Shown here piece by piece: positions 36,411-47,414 of a stretch of DNA of 64,000 nt. The notes below the pieces were generated by a model. The model made no database searches. It saw only the letters and a list, made by a program, of their open reading frames with translations, and was not told the origin of the DNA. Every line of letters begins with the position of its first letter. The first letter of the stretch is position 1. Both the position numbers and the translations under genes were made by a program. This DNA is from Epiperipatus broadwayi (taxonomy: Eukaryota > Onychophora > Udeonychophora > Euonychophora > Peripatidae), in NCBI GenBank assembly GCA_028023455.1, contig JAQFVV010006221.1:5435011-5499010 (forward strand), read 5' to 3'.

Positions 36411-36569
36411 TAGGCACTAGATAGGGATTTTATGCACAAGCCTTCTGGCATCCATTGATTACTCTGGTTGGCACTGAGTGGCACTACTGTATGGAGAGTT
36501 TTGTCTGTTTTAATAACAGTAATGTGCTAGCATAAAAAATAGTGATCATGTGATGTTTAATTTAGTTCC

Positions 36570-38507
36570 TCTTTTATTACCCTGATTATCAATATCCAGA
36601 AATTTCTTTATCACCACATCCAACTTTTTAAACCTGTTCATAGAAAAAGTCACTATTGACAACATAGCAAATTTTATCTGTCTTTTAATTCACCCTTTCT
36701 TTATGTAATTAAATGATTTTTCATTCCAATTCTATTATCACACATAAATGCCCATCTACCAAATGACTATAAATTGTTTAATTTATTATTATATTTTAAT
36801 ATTTTTATTTTTGTATCGAATATTAAAATGAAAATTAGGTATTTACATATTAGACCTATTGCGACGGCAGAATACCATAGTTGTGACTTTTTAATATGGC
36901 ATTCTGTACTAGCAAACACTCTCCCCTCCACACATACTAGAGTAACATACAGCATTCAGCCATCAAAACATGGGTAGCAGGTCTAATATGTAAATATTGA
37001 AAATTATTTATTTTAGCGTGTATTTAAAAAAAAAAATTGCATATTTAAAATAATGGATTTTATATATAATTGTATGTAGGTGTTGATAAAACAAACTGCT
37101 TTTAAATAATTTACTGCTAAACATTTCCTCAAAATGGAGTGGTGAAGAATGCATTATTCTCCTGACTTGACATGTGTTAGAATGCTTTTCCATTCTTAGA
37201 TTTATCCTCTAGCGAAGAATATCCAAATACCTATTTGGTTGTGTGAAAGAAAAATTTTAAATCTAATTAAAATCTATCTTTTCAAAGTTTTACTTGGCGA
37301 GGATTTGAATTCAAATATCACTTTTTTAAAAGTTTATATATATATATTGAAATAATACTACTTTGTCTATTTTGCATGCGAAGGTGTATATAAAATTTTA
37401 AATAAATAACAAGAATTTATTTATTTTCTCTTATATCGATTGAATTTGATTATTTAGAATACTCTTAAAATTTCCTGAATACTAAAAGCAAATAACAAAG
37501 GGGTTTTTTTCGTCACAATTTATTGTCTTTTGGATTTAAAGGCTTTTTAGAGCATGGTAAAAGTTGTAAAACAAAATACTTTAATAAATTATAAAACTAT
37601 AATTTTATAGAGCATTAAAATGAACTAATAATAAATAACTTGGATTTTGGTGAATTTTTTTTGCATTTCTTGTTATTATTTCTTTAAAATGTGTAGTTTT
37701 AAAGATTTTGATAAGTTGTAAATTTACATTTATAACATTTACAAATACTACAATCCATTTTGTAAAATGACCTTAAAAGACTTCTCATAGATATTTAAAA
37801 AAAAAACAAATTATTTTTATTTTATAATTAAGTTGATGTTTTTTGATTTGACACCGGGCATGTTTGCGTTTATATCATCATTATTATTAGTTTGTAAATA
37901 AAAATAGTCATTCTAACTTCAGAAGAAGAAGTAAAAAAGTTTGAGAGAAAGAGCCGTCTTACAAATATTAGAAAAATTTTGTTTTGCTATAATTTTGCAA
38001 GCCAGTCCATACTATACAAATATATCCACATATATCACATGCTATTTCCAAAGTTGTTTTATTTGACATTTTGTGATGGTGTCTTCTAAATTTTGCAACT
38101 TGTTTTTTAGTAAAATTTCAACACTTTACTCAGTTGTAAATCTCCATTGTATTACATTACCAGTCAACATAATGAAAGCAGTTAATGTTACACCATAAAT
38201 ATTATCACAATATTATAAATTATATCAATTTTAAATAAAATTTAATTTTATTTAAATAATTTAATAAAGACTAAAATTGACCATTTGAAATGAAATAATA
38301 TATATTTAGAAATGTAGGTTAAATGAAGGCATATATCTTTATTTTTTCCATGTTATTTTTATCTCCATAATGAAGTTTTAGCTATAAAAATAACGGAATC
38401 CATCTTTATTAATAATGGTATACCTGTGTTCTTTAGGTTTCAGTTATGCTGAGTCTTATTTTTTTTATTTTGAGATATAGTAACTCATAATTCAGGTTTT
38501 TTTTTTT
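36570..38507. other. intron 2 spacer, nothing recognised
   Basis: AT-rich DNA. A short palindromic pair (GGTATTTACATATTAGACC at 36838 and GGTCTAATATGTAAATA at 36980) frames a 140-bp segment. Otherwise nothing was recognised. Confidence 0.45.
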
Positions 38508-38589
38508 CATTTATATGCATACAATTTATCCAAATCGCTTCAAACACTTTTTAGCAAAACTCTTTATTTGTACATGTATATACAATTAT

Positions 38590-38617
38590 GTTTCAACTGA
38601 CCTGCAGTCTTCTTCAG
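38590..38617 (-). ncRNA. PLE hammerhead-like motif, left arm
   Basis: On the - strand: CTGAAGA, then GACTG / CAGTT with a CAGGT loop (last pair G-U), then GAAAC. The partner arm has CAGTC, so one stem position has drifted here. Confidence 0.55.
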
Positions 38618-38659
38618 AGCAAGTTTATTTTGATCTTCTAAAAAAAAAATAATCTTGCT

Positions 38660-38687
38660 CTGAAGAAGACTGCAGGTCAGTCGAAAC
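38660..38687 (+). ncRNA. PLE hammerhead-like motif, right arm
   Basis: CTGAAGA (38660-38666), GACTG / CAGTC with CAGGT loop, GAAAC (38683-38687). No clear stem I partner or TH cleavage site is visible downstream. Confidence 0.55.
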
Positions 38688-39086
38688 ATAGATGTATGTA
38701 TATGTACAAATAAAGAGTTTTGCTAAAAATTGTTTGAAGCGGTTTGGATAAATTGTATTTATAGGATATTACAGCAAAAATAAAGAAAAGTGTGATTTTG
38801 GTAACATTTATATGTATTGTGAAATATTTCTTTTTGCAAATAATATTTTTTTTTATAAAATTAAGTAAAAATGGGGAATATAGCTTCAAATTTTGCAAAA
38901 CAGTAGCAGTGTTACTGTAACGATTTTATTTTTTTATGCTTTACTTAAGATTAAAATAATTTGTGTACACACTTGTGATAGTGAAGTAAGGGCACATAAT
39001 TTAGATTATGTGCATGAAAGTTATAATAACGCTTGTGTATTTACAAGAAAAGTTAAGATAAAATTTATACACTTACTCTTAGGTAA

Positions 39087-39750
39087 TTGAAATTGAAGTA
39101 ACTGTACCTCCCACTAATTTATGTAAATGTCAACAAACTATGAAAACATAGAATGATACTAATCTATCTTTTAGCTGTTATATAAGCTTTAGTTTTTGAT
39201 GCAGTTTTAACAAGAGAGTGACTTCTACCTATTATTTTAATTTATGTACAAAATAAACATTCTGAAGTCACTATCAGAATATTCAGACAATCAAGGCTGA
39301 ATTGTAGTCTTAATAACCTCTAAATATCAATAAATATAATAATAAATATCATAACTTTAACTATATGTAGTTAAAACGGAAGTAACTGTACAACCCATTG
39401 AGTTACGTAAATGCTAACAAACTATATAAAGATAGAATGATCTATGTTTTAATTCTGTTGTTATATAAGCATAATTTTTGTCTTACGATTTTTGTCTATT
39501 GTTTTAATTTATGTACAGAATGAATATTTTGAAATGACTACCGAAATATTCAGAGGAACAAGGCTGAACCTTACTTTAATACCTTCTAAATATCAAACGA
39601 AAACAAATAATAGAAGTCACTTTCTTGTTTTAATCTACATCAAAGACAGCTTATATAACAGCAGAGCTAAAGATAAATTGGGATTATTCTATTGGTAGTT
39701 TGTTAACATTTACAGTGGGAGTTACAGTTCTTTCCATTGCAATTACACAT
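39087..39750. repeat. 284-bp direct repeat plus inverted partial copy
   Basis: GAAGTAACTGTA starts units at 39095 and 39379 (period 284 bp). The unit's first half recurs inverted at about 39640-39750, giving direct plus inverted copies. No protein or ribozyme core was found. The arrangement resembles the retrozyme and PLE insertions nearby, but the family is unrelated in sequence. Confidence 0.65.
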
Positions 39751-39813
39751 AATTAATGTTATGATTATTTATTATTAGATGCTCTTAATGTAACAAATAT
39801 TTACTCATTTTAG

Positions 39814-39908
39814 GTAGTTGGAGGTATGACTTGGTGCATCACAACTTGCAATTTTGATATTGATGTTGATTTACTTTTTCAAGAAAATTCCACTATTGGC
39901 CAAAAGAT
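39814..39908 (+). CDS. CCDC93: CCDC93 exon 3
   Basis: Acceptor ATTTTAG, then [30 protein letters not shown] and the first two bases of an Ile codon, then donor AT|GTAAGT. The exon is 95 bp, phase 0 in and phase 2 out. The [17 protein letters not shown] stretch is nearly invariant in CCDC93 orthologues and belongs to the NN-CH domain. Confidence 0.97.
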
Positions 39909-41188
39909 GTAAGTTCTAATTTTATGAAATTTAAAGTTTATTCTTTTTATATGAAAGAAATAGATTTCTATAAAGAGCTGGATTTATATATAGACAAATG
40001 CACATACAGTTGTTATAAAAATGTGGCTTTAAGCATATCTTTAAATAGATTTTATAATAAATAGAAATGTACAAAGCAATTAATTTGTTATAGGCTATTG
40101 TAAAGTTAGTGCAATAAAACAAAAATAAAGTGTATACTTTGTATTTCCATATCTGTTTGCAATGTTGATGTAAAAAAAAAAGTTAGAAAGATATAGTACT
40201 ACAGATTGTTTAGAGAGTTTATTTGTTTTGTTCTAAATCATGTTTTGGAGTTGTTTGATAGGTAAGAGCAGTTACATACAATATTCACTAGTTATAATCT
40301 TACTAAAAATGCTCTTTTGAAACCCCCGAAGACTGTTTTCATCTGGTAGAATATTTTTATCAGCTACCATTTTTATTTTTTAAATAAATTTCTGCTTTAT
40401 AATACCATTATTATTATCAAAAAGTTTTTTTTATCTAAATTTGGCAAAGCCATCAATAATATAATGTATCTTGGACTGTGGAATGATTTAGGTCAAATAA
40501 TTTTACATGAAATCATTTAGTATTTTGGAAACAACCATTGCTGTCCTCTATTAGTTAGGAATAAATATTAGACTTACAATTAAGAAAGCAGAATCCTTTA
40601 TTTTGAATTCAGAAATGTCAAACACATTTTTAATGTGATTTAATAATATTGAAACATACACCCTAACTTTAAAATGCTTTATAGTGTACTAAAAACTTTT
40701 GGGATAAATTTGTTTTTTCTGTCATAATAATGGGCAAAAACATTTCAGTATATAACAATTTTCAATGACTTTACTGTTGTAAGAAGGCTGCAGCTGAGTG
40801 TAGACATGATATTTATTGTCTTTGGCTTCTGTTCTAAATACTCAAGGTTTGATCAAGTCAATTTATTTCAATATATATATAAACGTTAATTGTTAGACTA
40901 GACAATATTTAGCAGAAATATTTTTATTTTATAAATTTTTAGAATGCTGTGAAGAAAAATTTATTATGATGTCTTAACATTTTTATCTTTGCATATGCCA
41001 TTTAACTTAATTACATTATAGCTTCCTTATATGTGATTTTTAGAGTTTAGAAATTGAAAATTATGGAGATCGTTAAATTGCAGCATTAAGTATTAATCTA
41101 TAGTCTAGTACCTCATTGCAAATGGTTTTTTTAAAAATATGCCTAAGAAAAGAAACTGAATGTAAATAAGCTAATTTTTTCGGTAGTT
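39909..41188. other. intron 3, first part, nothing recognised
   Basis: AT-rich and non-coding. No element identified. Confidence 0.5.
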
Positions 41189-41320
41189 GTATACTTGGTG
41201 TAATGCGTCCGCTTGACGGCGCTGTTGCTAGCAAAAGCACAGAAATATGCTGTTTATGCGGCCCAACTTACAGCCTATAGAACAGTTCTGTTCATATTAG
41301 CCATTTTATACCGAGTATAC
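41189..41320. mobile_element. short MITE 5
   Basis: GTATACTTGGTGTAA (41189-41203) is an imperfect inverted copy of TTATACCGAGTATAC (41306-41320). The interior is GC-richer than the intron (CGTCCGCTTGACGGCGC). It is probably a small non-autonomous DNA transposon. Confidence 0.55.
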
Positions 41321-41699
41321 CTCAAAGGATAATGTTTTTTTTGTTGCTCAGTTGTAACTCTCCTCAGAAGGACTGCTAGTCTTTCAGAAGGATTACAATC
41401 ATGTAATAGAAAGCTATTGTTATTTAAATTTTAAAAATTATGAAATTAGTTATATTTAAACTATTTATTTTATGCTTCATATCATAAAAAAATAACATAA
41501 TGGAAAGCATTTAAAGTTTTTCTATAAATCTACGCCATAATTTATTAATGTAAAAACTAAACAAAACTTTAAATAGCTTACTGTATGTCTTAAGATCTTT
41601 TTAAGAGCCTCTTCTAAAATAAAAATAAAGGCATTATCCATTAATTAAAAGGTGATAAGAGTTTTTATGGTTTGCCGTTTTTGATTGTTTTTTTTTCTA

Positions 41700-41875
41700 T
41701 CAACTAAGAATGGCTACTTAGTTGATTAGCTGGACTGGTTATGGTCCAGCTACTTTGAAGAAAAAAAATCTACCACCTAATTGGAACAGTAAAAAATGTT
41801 TTAACATAAACCCAGATCGTGGACATAGGAGATAGATGCGCTACTACTATACCATATGATCTGTTTTATTTATAT
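41700..41875 (-). repeat. tRNA-derived SINE, family 2
   Basis: The - strand starts ATGGTATAGTAGTAGCGC (box A-like, about 41849-41866), followed by a weak box B (ATCTGGGTTTATG). The body is TAGCTGGACCATAACCAG, shared with the copy at 213-350. A hairpin of ATCAACTAAG and CTTAGTTGAT (41700-41726) forms the end. Confidence 0.5.
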
Positions 41876-42358
41876 ATTTGAACTTTATGATCAGCAAATG
41901 ATAATGCAGCATGTTACATTTTCTCAACTGTAAGATTTATTTTGGTATGATTTAAGATTTACTCAAATAATATTTTTTATTTAATCTTGAATAAGTTAAC
42001 GCACAAATATTTTAAAATAAAAGGAACAAAACTTAATGCTATTCAGTAAATAAAGTAATATGACAAGAGCATGTTGCCATTTTGTTTTGTATTTCTTAGC
42101 TTATCAATGTGAAGTCTAAGTGATAATTATACAATAGTACTAGAATTTGTGTTTTTCATTTTTTCCTAAAATAAGAATTGGAATAAAGTTGAAACGTAGG
42201 AATGAGCTCTTAATTTTTCTGAATGCATTTTTTTATTGATTACTTAAATGGTATTAATAATCTAGTAGATATTTTACTACAAGAAAGCATATGTAAAAAA
42301 AGGTCTTGTAATTGCTAAATATTATTGATAGTTGCTAAGCTGTAGTCATCAAATAAAC

Positions 42359-42447
42359 ATCACATGATCATCATCTCTTATACTAGCACATTGATTACTC
42401 TGGTAGGCACAGGGTGGCACTACTGTATGGAGTTTTGCCTTGTTTAA
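42359..42447. mobile_element. retrozyme deletion derivative
   Basis: An 89-bp remnant with a perfect 13-bp duplication TCATCAAATAAAC (42346-42358 and 42448-42460). The tail (ATCACATGATCATCATCTC) is at the left, and the short end GGCACTACTGTATGG onward is at the right. No ribozyme remains. Confidence 0.87.
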
Positions 42448-42460
42448 TCATCAAATAAAC

Positions 42461-43491
42461 AGGTATAATATATATATATAGTAATTTTTAAATATTAATA
42501 TATATATATGCAGAACACACTATAAATTACTTCAAATGTTTAAGTTTTTAATAGTCTCCAACCTACCGTATTTTAAATTCAAGGAAGGAAAGTGTATAAT
42601 GAGGGTTAAGATGTGCTGTTGAATTATTACTACTTAATGTTTTAATCGAGCAAAATCATTAATCCAAGAAAGTTAAGGAATCAGGAGCGCCAGATTATTG
42701 ATAGTTAACACTACTCTCCTCTTTATGTTTGTGTGTATGCAGACTAAGATCTACCTGGTGGCAGATGAAGTAATTCAGGTATGGGTTTTAAGACTAAACA
42801 TTAACATCCAAATTATTTTTTGGGAGTTTTTGACATTACTGACTATCATCTTATTTTATTTTCACATAATATATAAAGAAATATACATCTCTCCAAATTT
42901 ATTCACATAAAACAACTATTTAATTTTATGATTATCCGTTAATTTTTTATATATAAATTTTTTATGTTTAGCCAAAATTATTAATCGTTAATGACCGAGT
43001 ATTATTATAGCTATATTTTGTGTAGTATTATTAATACCTCTTTCTCATATAATTATTTTTCATATTAGTATACTTTAAATATATAATTATATATTTTCTA
43101 AAGTATATATGACAAATTTAGATTTTAAAAATAAAATTAATAAATATATACTTCTATATAAATAACATTTATAATGATCTAATAAAAATAATATAATTCA
43201 GTTTCATATTTAATAAATCTCTAAAAAAATACTGATATATGAATTACTACTAAAGTATTTTGTTAAAGTGAAAATAAAATTTAATTATTTGTTATACTAT
43301 TCATTTGAAATTATTAACTTGTTTTATTGGTAAATATTGATTGTTAAATAACTATTAAAAAAATAACATATTTTGATTAAAAATAATGGGAATTGCAAAT
43401 TAAATAATTATTAAAAACTAAATTTTATTTGACAAATGTATTTTCTTTATTTAAATAAAAAAGAAAAAAAAAAAATTTATTTATTTTTAAG
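42461..43491. other. end of intron 3, nothing recognised
   Basis: Very AT-rich DNA with TA microsatellites (42464-42512). The stretch ends at the exon 4 acceptor. Confidence 0.5.
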
Positions 43492-43603
43492 AGCGTTGAC
43501 TGAAAAAATTGTTGCCGTTTTGCCTAAAATGCAATGCCCTCACAATATTGAACCCCATCAAATTCAAGGTTTGGATTTCATCCATATTTATCCAGTTATA
43601 CAA
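43492..43603 (+). CDS. CCDC93: CCDC93 exon 4
   Basis: After TTTTTAAG the exon completes the Ile codon of exon 3. It encodes [36 protein letters not shown], and ends at CAA|GTAAGT. It is 112 bp, so exons 3 and 4 together make exactly 69 codons. PHQIQG.DFIHI.PV.QW is a signature of this family, with the W supplied by exon 5. Confidence 0.97.
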
Positions 43604-43857
43604 GTAAGTTAGTTTATTGTTTAAGTAAGAATCTTGTTAATTTTATTATTTTGTAACATTACTATCATACTTGTATACAATAATTTTTTTTAAAATTAAA
43701 TAACAATAGATATGTTAGTAATTTATAGACCAGAAGTCAAAAAATTACATGACATTCTTTTGTTAGTTTTACTAAGATTAAATTTTTTTTGCTAAATTTG
43801 TCACACATTTTTATTTTTTAGCTTTTTTTTTTTTGGTTGTTGATAATTCAGCTTTCT

Positions 43858-43932
43858 TAGCCTTCTGGCATCCATTGATTACTCTGGCTTGCACTGAGTG
43901 GCATTACTGTATGGAGAGTTTTGCCTGTTTTT
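43858..43932 (+). mobile_element. retrozyme 3' fragment
   Basis: CCTTCTGGCATCCATTGATT through GAGAGTTTTGCCTGTTTT matches the part of the retrozyme unit downstream of the ribozyme. It lacks both tail and ribozyme, and no target duplication was found. Confidence 0.75.
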
Positions 43933-45256
43933 TAAGAGTAATAATATTGTTAGGAAATTAGAAATATTTTAACATCCATATTGTGTGTGTGTGTATATAT
44001 ATATATCTTTCAAGACTGTAAATAAAGTTATTATATAATAACTCATCAGATAGGAAGTTGAATAAATTCCCCCATTGTTAACATGTTAGGCAATTAATAT
44101 ATGCAGAATGTGCATTTGAATATGGATTACGCAAATGTACATTAATTACGCAGATTATTCATGGTGCACTAAAAACTGAAGAAATCAATATGTGTACGTG
44201 TTATAGTTTGAGTTACAGTGTGTGTTATAGTAGTGCATTACAGTGAGTTACAATGTGCATTACAATAGTGTGTTACTGTAGTGAACAAAGCGAGAGATAG
44301 TATAACACTTGGAGAGGTGAAACACTATGCACATATTAAGAAAATGGGTGTGCACATAGTTAAAAATGTATACTGAGTTATACATTTAGAGTGATATAGA
44401 TGTATTAAATTTAATCTAACGTTTGATGAAATGTATCTTAATCAGAAGATATCTGCGATTTCAATCTCATTTATAAAGAGTTTGTAGCTCAGTTTAAGAA
44501 AATTTTGAATGCATATTCAATTGCGATTTTTGATCATATTATTGTCAAATTTCATGTATATTTATTATAATAATAATCCAGTTTTTATAAATCACTTTTT
44601 ATTTTCACTAATAGTTTGTTAATTATGCAGTATGATAGCTGGTATTTAAAAAAAATGTATAATGATAACAAGGAATGGAGTCCATATAAGTTGAACAAGA
44701 AAGAGAAAATAAAATTGTAGAATACTTTTGATTGAGAAGAAACGAGAGAGTGAAAAACTAATAAATATTGTTAGGGATTTCGAATTTACCAGGTTTTATC
44801 ATGATTAATAATTTGATAATTACATTTAGAAATACTGATTTACTGGAAATTTATTAAATAATTAAATACTAATGACAAATTTTTATGATAAAAAATAAAA
44901 ATATTAATATTTCAAATAAAATAAAATGGAAATTTATTTTAAACAAATAAAAAAAGGAGTAAAATATGAGTTTAATTTTGGAGTGATAATTTTGATATTG
45001 TTGTTGCTTCTGATATAACTTTGATATACTGATTATTATATTATATGATCTATTCTTACTATTTATATTGATTTTTGTCTGTATTGGATATTTATTAAAT
45101 AAAAGTAAAGGGTTTTGGACTTACGAAATTCTTTCATTACTTTTCCAGATGTAAAATTAATTTTTTTTAACCAAAATACTAAAAAATAATGCATTATCCA
45201 TAATTTTACTGGGTGTGTTTTTTAGCATTTACCGATTCACCAATAATAGTGAGGAC
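43933..45256. other. intron 4 spacer with short imperfect repeats
   Basis: A GT/AT microsatellite lies at 43982-44006. At 44195-44285 a GTTA-CAGTG-type motif recurs with spacings of about 15-30 bp, an irregular low-complexity array. Nothing else. Confidence 0.5.
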
Positions 45257-45267
45257 TATTGTTATAA

Positions 45268-45619
45268 GTCAATAAACATCACATGATCACCATTTCTTAT
45301 GCTTACTTATAACTGTTATTAAAACAGGCAAAACTCTCTATACGTATTGCCACTCGGTGCAAACCAGAGTAATCAATGGATGCCAGAAGGCTTGTGCATA
45401 AAATCCCCATCTAGTGCCTACTCATCCAATATCCCCTGACTAGTTTCTCAGATCCAAGGCTCCTCACTGACGAAGGCCACAAGCCAGAAACTAGTCTGGG
45501 GATATTGGATGAGTAGGCACTAGATGGGGATTTTAGGTACAAGCCTTCTGGCATCCTTTGATTATTCTGGCTTGCGCTGAGTGTCAATACGTATAGAGAG
45601 TTTTGTCTGTTTTAATGAT
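45268..45619. mobile_element. hammerhead retrozyme copy R5
   Basis: It is flanked by TATTGTTATAA (11 bp; 45257-45267 and 45620-45630). The left arm is - oriented with the tail; the right arm is + oriented and carries an intact ribozyme. The arms meet at about 45447, inside the left arm's ribozyme, so only one hammerhead is complete. The arms are otherwise long and well matched. Confidence 0.88.
45447..45513 (+). ncRNA. type I hammerhead ribozyme (R5), intact core, sense in intron 4
   Basis: CTGACGA, stem II GGC / GCC with CACAA loop, GAAA, CTAGTC. Stem I is TCCTCA / TGGGGA plus ATCCAA / TTGGAT around the GGC / TA internal loop. All invariant core nucleotides are retained. Confidence 0.9.
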
Positions 45620-46670
45620 TATTGTTATAATGAATGCATGATTTATATCATAAAAATAAATTTATTTATAGAAGCTTTAGATAAAATAGATTTCAATTGG
45701 ATTATGCATTGATTCAGAAAAAGTTTAGCATATGTTTGCACATCATAGAACTATTTTTGATTCAATTTACACTTTAGTAGTGATAGAATTGAAATTAACT
45801 TTCAAGAGAATAAATACAGTAATCCATTGATAAATTGAAAGGTAATATTACAAAAAATATTCAAATTTGTTATTTTAGAAAATAAATACACATAGAATTT
45901 TAAATGAGGAATATTAGAAAAAAGTAAAATGACCCTTGTATAGACAGTAGCATAGGAAAGATTATAAATGAGCAGTGAAACCCTAAAATGGAATTAAGAT
46001 TATTAAGAAAATAGGCTAATTATAAGTCTTTAGATAGAGAAATATGTATAGAAATGTTAAGACAGATTACGCTAGATGGAAACTTTTACTAGGGGAATAT
46101 AGTAGAAATATAGAAATTAAGGAAAGAAAGGAAAGTTTAATTTAAAATATGGAAAAACAGAATCATAAAGATGATGAAGTAACTGAAGTAAGAAATAGGA
46201 AGCTAAAAAAGGTATATTGAAAAGATAAGGGGAAAATGGAAATGATTTGTATTATAGAGATGACAAGGTTATTTAAAAGTTCTGTCTAACATATTTTTAA
46301 TAGATTAAGTTATTTTATGAGTGAGTCTGTTTTTAATACATTAGGTATATTTTATGAGTGAGAGTACTTTAGGTTTAAAAAGTATTGAAAGATAAAATTT
46401 TCAGTTGAAATAGTGAATAGCTCATTAATAATATGTATTTGATGTAAATAATTATTTTATTTAATACATTAAAAAGCAATCAACTCTCAATCCATTGTTT
46501 TTCAAGGGACCAGAAAAAGTAATGATAGATATGTAAAAATGATTAAAAATCATAGATAAGCAAATTAATGATTTTTCATTAAAATAATTTAATTGATAGC
46601 TTCAATTCAGATATTAACATTTAAAACATTTCAATTCACTATTTACAAAATGTGTGTATTACAACTTTAA

Positions 46671-46818
46671 AACAGCAATTACATGTTAAGCGTTGGTAGC
46701 CGAGAGGTCAGCGCAGCAGCCTTGCAAACAGTTGTTTGCAGACAGTTGTTGCAAGTTCGCTTTCTTGCCGATGCTTTGACATATGAAAAAAAAAAACAAA
46801 AAAAAACAGCAATTACAT
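46671..46818 (+). mobile_element. tRNA-derived SINE, family 1-like, with target duplication
   Basis: The 14-bp direct repeats AACAGCAATTACAT (46671-46684 and 46805-46818) flank a tRNA-like head with TGGTAGCCGAGAGGTCAGCG (box A, 46694-46713) and GCAAGTTCGCTTTC (box B, 46751-46764). An A-rich tail is at 46785-46806. An internal short duplication (CAGTTGTTTGCAGACAGTTG) separates the boxes. The head resembles that of the SINE at 21966-22099. Confidence 0.85.
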
Positions 46819-47315
46819 AAAAATTGAAGTTAACATTAATAGATCTGAGTCATTAGATTTTTTTTTTCTTAAATAATCTTATCTAATCATTAATTTATCA
46901 TCAAAAGTAAAAATTAAATTAACATTTAATTATTTACGATAAATTTTATTGGTGTATTTATCTCTGAAAATGTTAAGAATTTTTGCAAAACCTCTTTTTT
47001 AAACTGATAAGATTTTTAACACAGAGTTAAGAATAAACCAAATCTCTTTTGCTTAAACTTGCAGCCCAATGAGAAAAGTTGGAGAAGTTAAATCTTTTCT
47101 AAAGTAAAAAAAAAAAAGAAACAATTACTGTACCGTGTTTCAGAATTATGATTAAAAGAGATAAAAATGACAGAAAAATGATATATACGGTGTGTATATA
47201 TTTATATACACATATACATTCTTATCTCTGAAAATATTCATCAAACATTATTATTATAGATAATTTTAAATATTTTTTTTCTTTTTTTTATAAATTTATT
47301 CTTTTTTTATTTTAG

Positions 47316-47414
47316 TGGTTAGTGAAGAAAGCTATTGAAACTAGAGAAGAAATGGGAGATTATATTCGTGCTTATTCCATTTCTCAGTTTAATAAGAAGT
47401 ATAGCACTCCTGAG
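47316..47414 (+). CDS. CCDC93: CCDC93 exon 5
   Basis: TTATTTTAG| then [33 protein letters not shown], then GAG|GTTAGT. It has 33 codons, phase 0 at both ends. [16 protein letters not shown] is highly conserved in CCDC93. The donor GTTAGT is weaker than the other donors of the gene. Confidence 0.96.

Larger units (their letters stand above)
35698..36557. mobile_element. composite retrozyme R4 (inverted, longer than one unit)
   Basis: An 860-bp insertion inside one 12-bp duplication TAATTTAGTTCC (35686-35697 and 36558-36569). The left 470 bp are - oriented and hold slightly more than one unit: the motif AAACAGGCAAA occurs at 35700 and again at 36131, giving a period of about 431 bp. The remaining 389 bp are a + oriented copy. 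Both parts carry a hammerhead (35811-35877 on -, 36345-36410 on +). The right end has the tail ending GATCATGTGATGTTT. A single target duplication shows the whole structure inserted in one event. Confidence 0.9.
38521..38804. mobile_element. short inverted PLE insertion with two hammerhead-like ends
   Basis: Two PLE ends lie back to back, with tails outward, around a centre near 38638. The flanks are CATTTATATGCAT (38508-38520) and CATTTATATGTAT (38805-38817), a 13-bp target duplication with one mismatch. The left arm starts at ACAATTTATCC, while the right arm runs about 45 bp further (to TGATTTTGGTAA). Each arm has one ribozyme-like motif. It belongs to the same family as 52817-55794. Confidence 0.85.
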
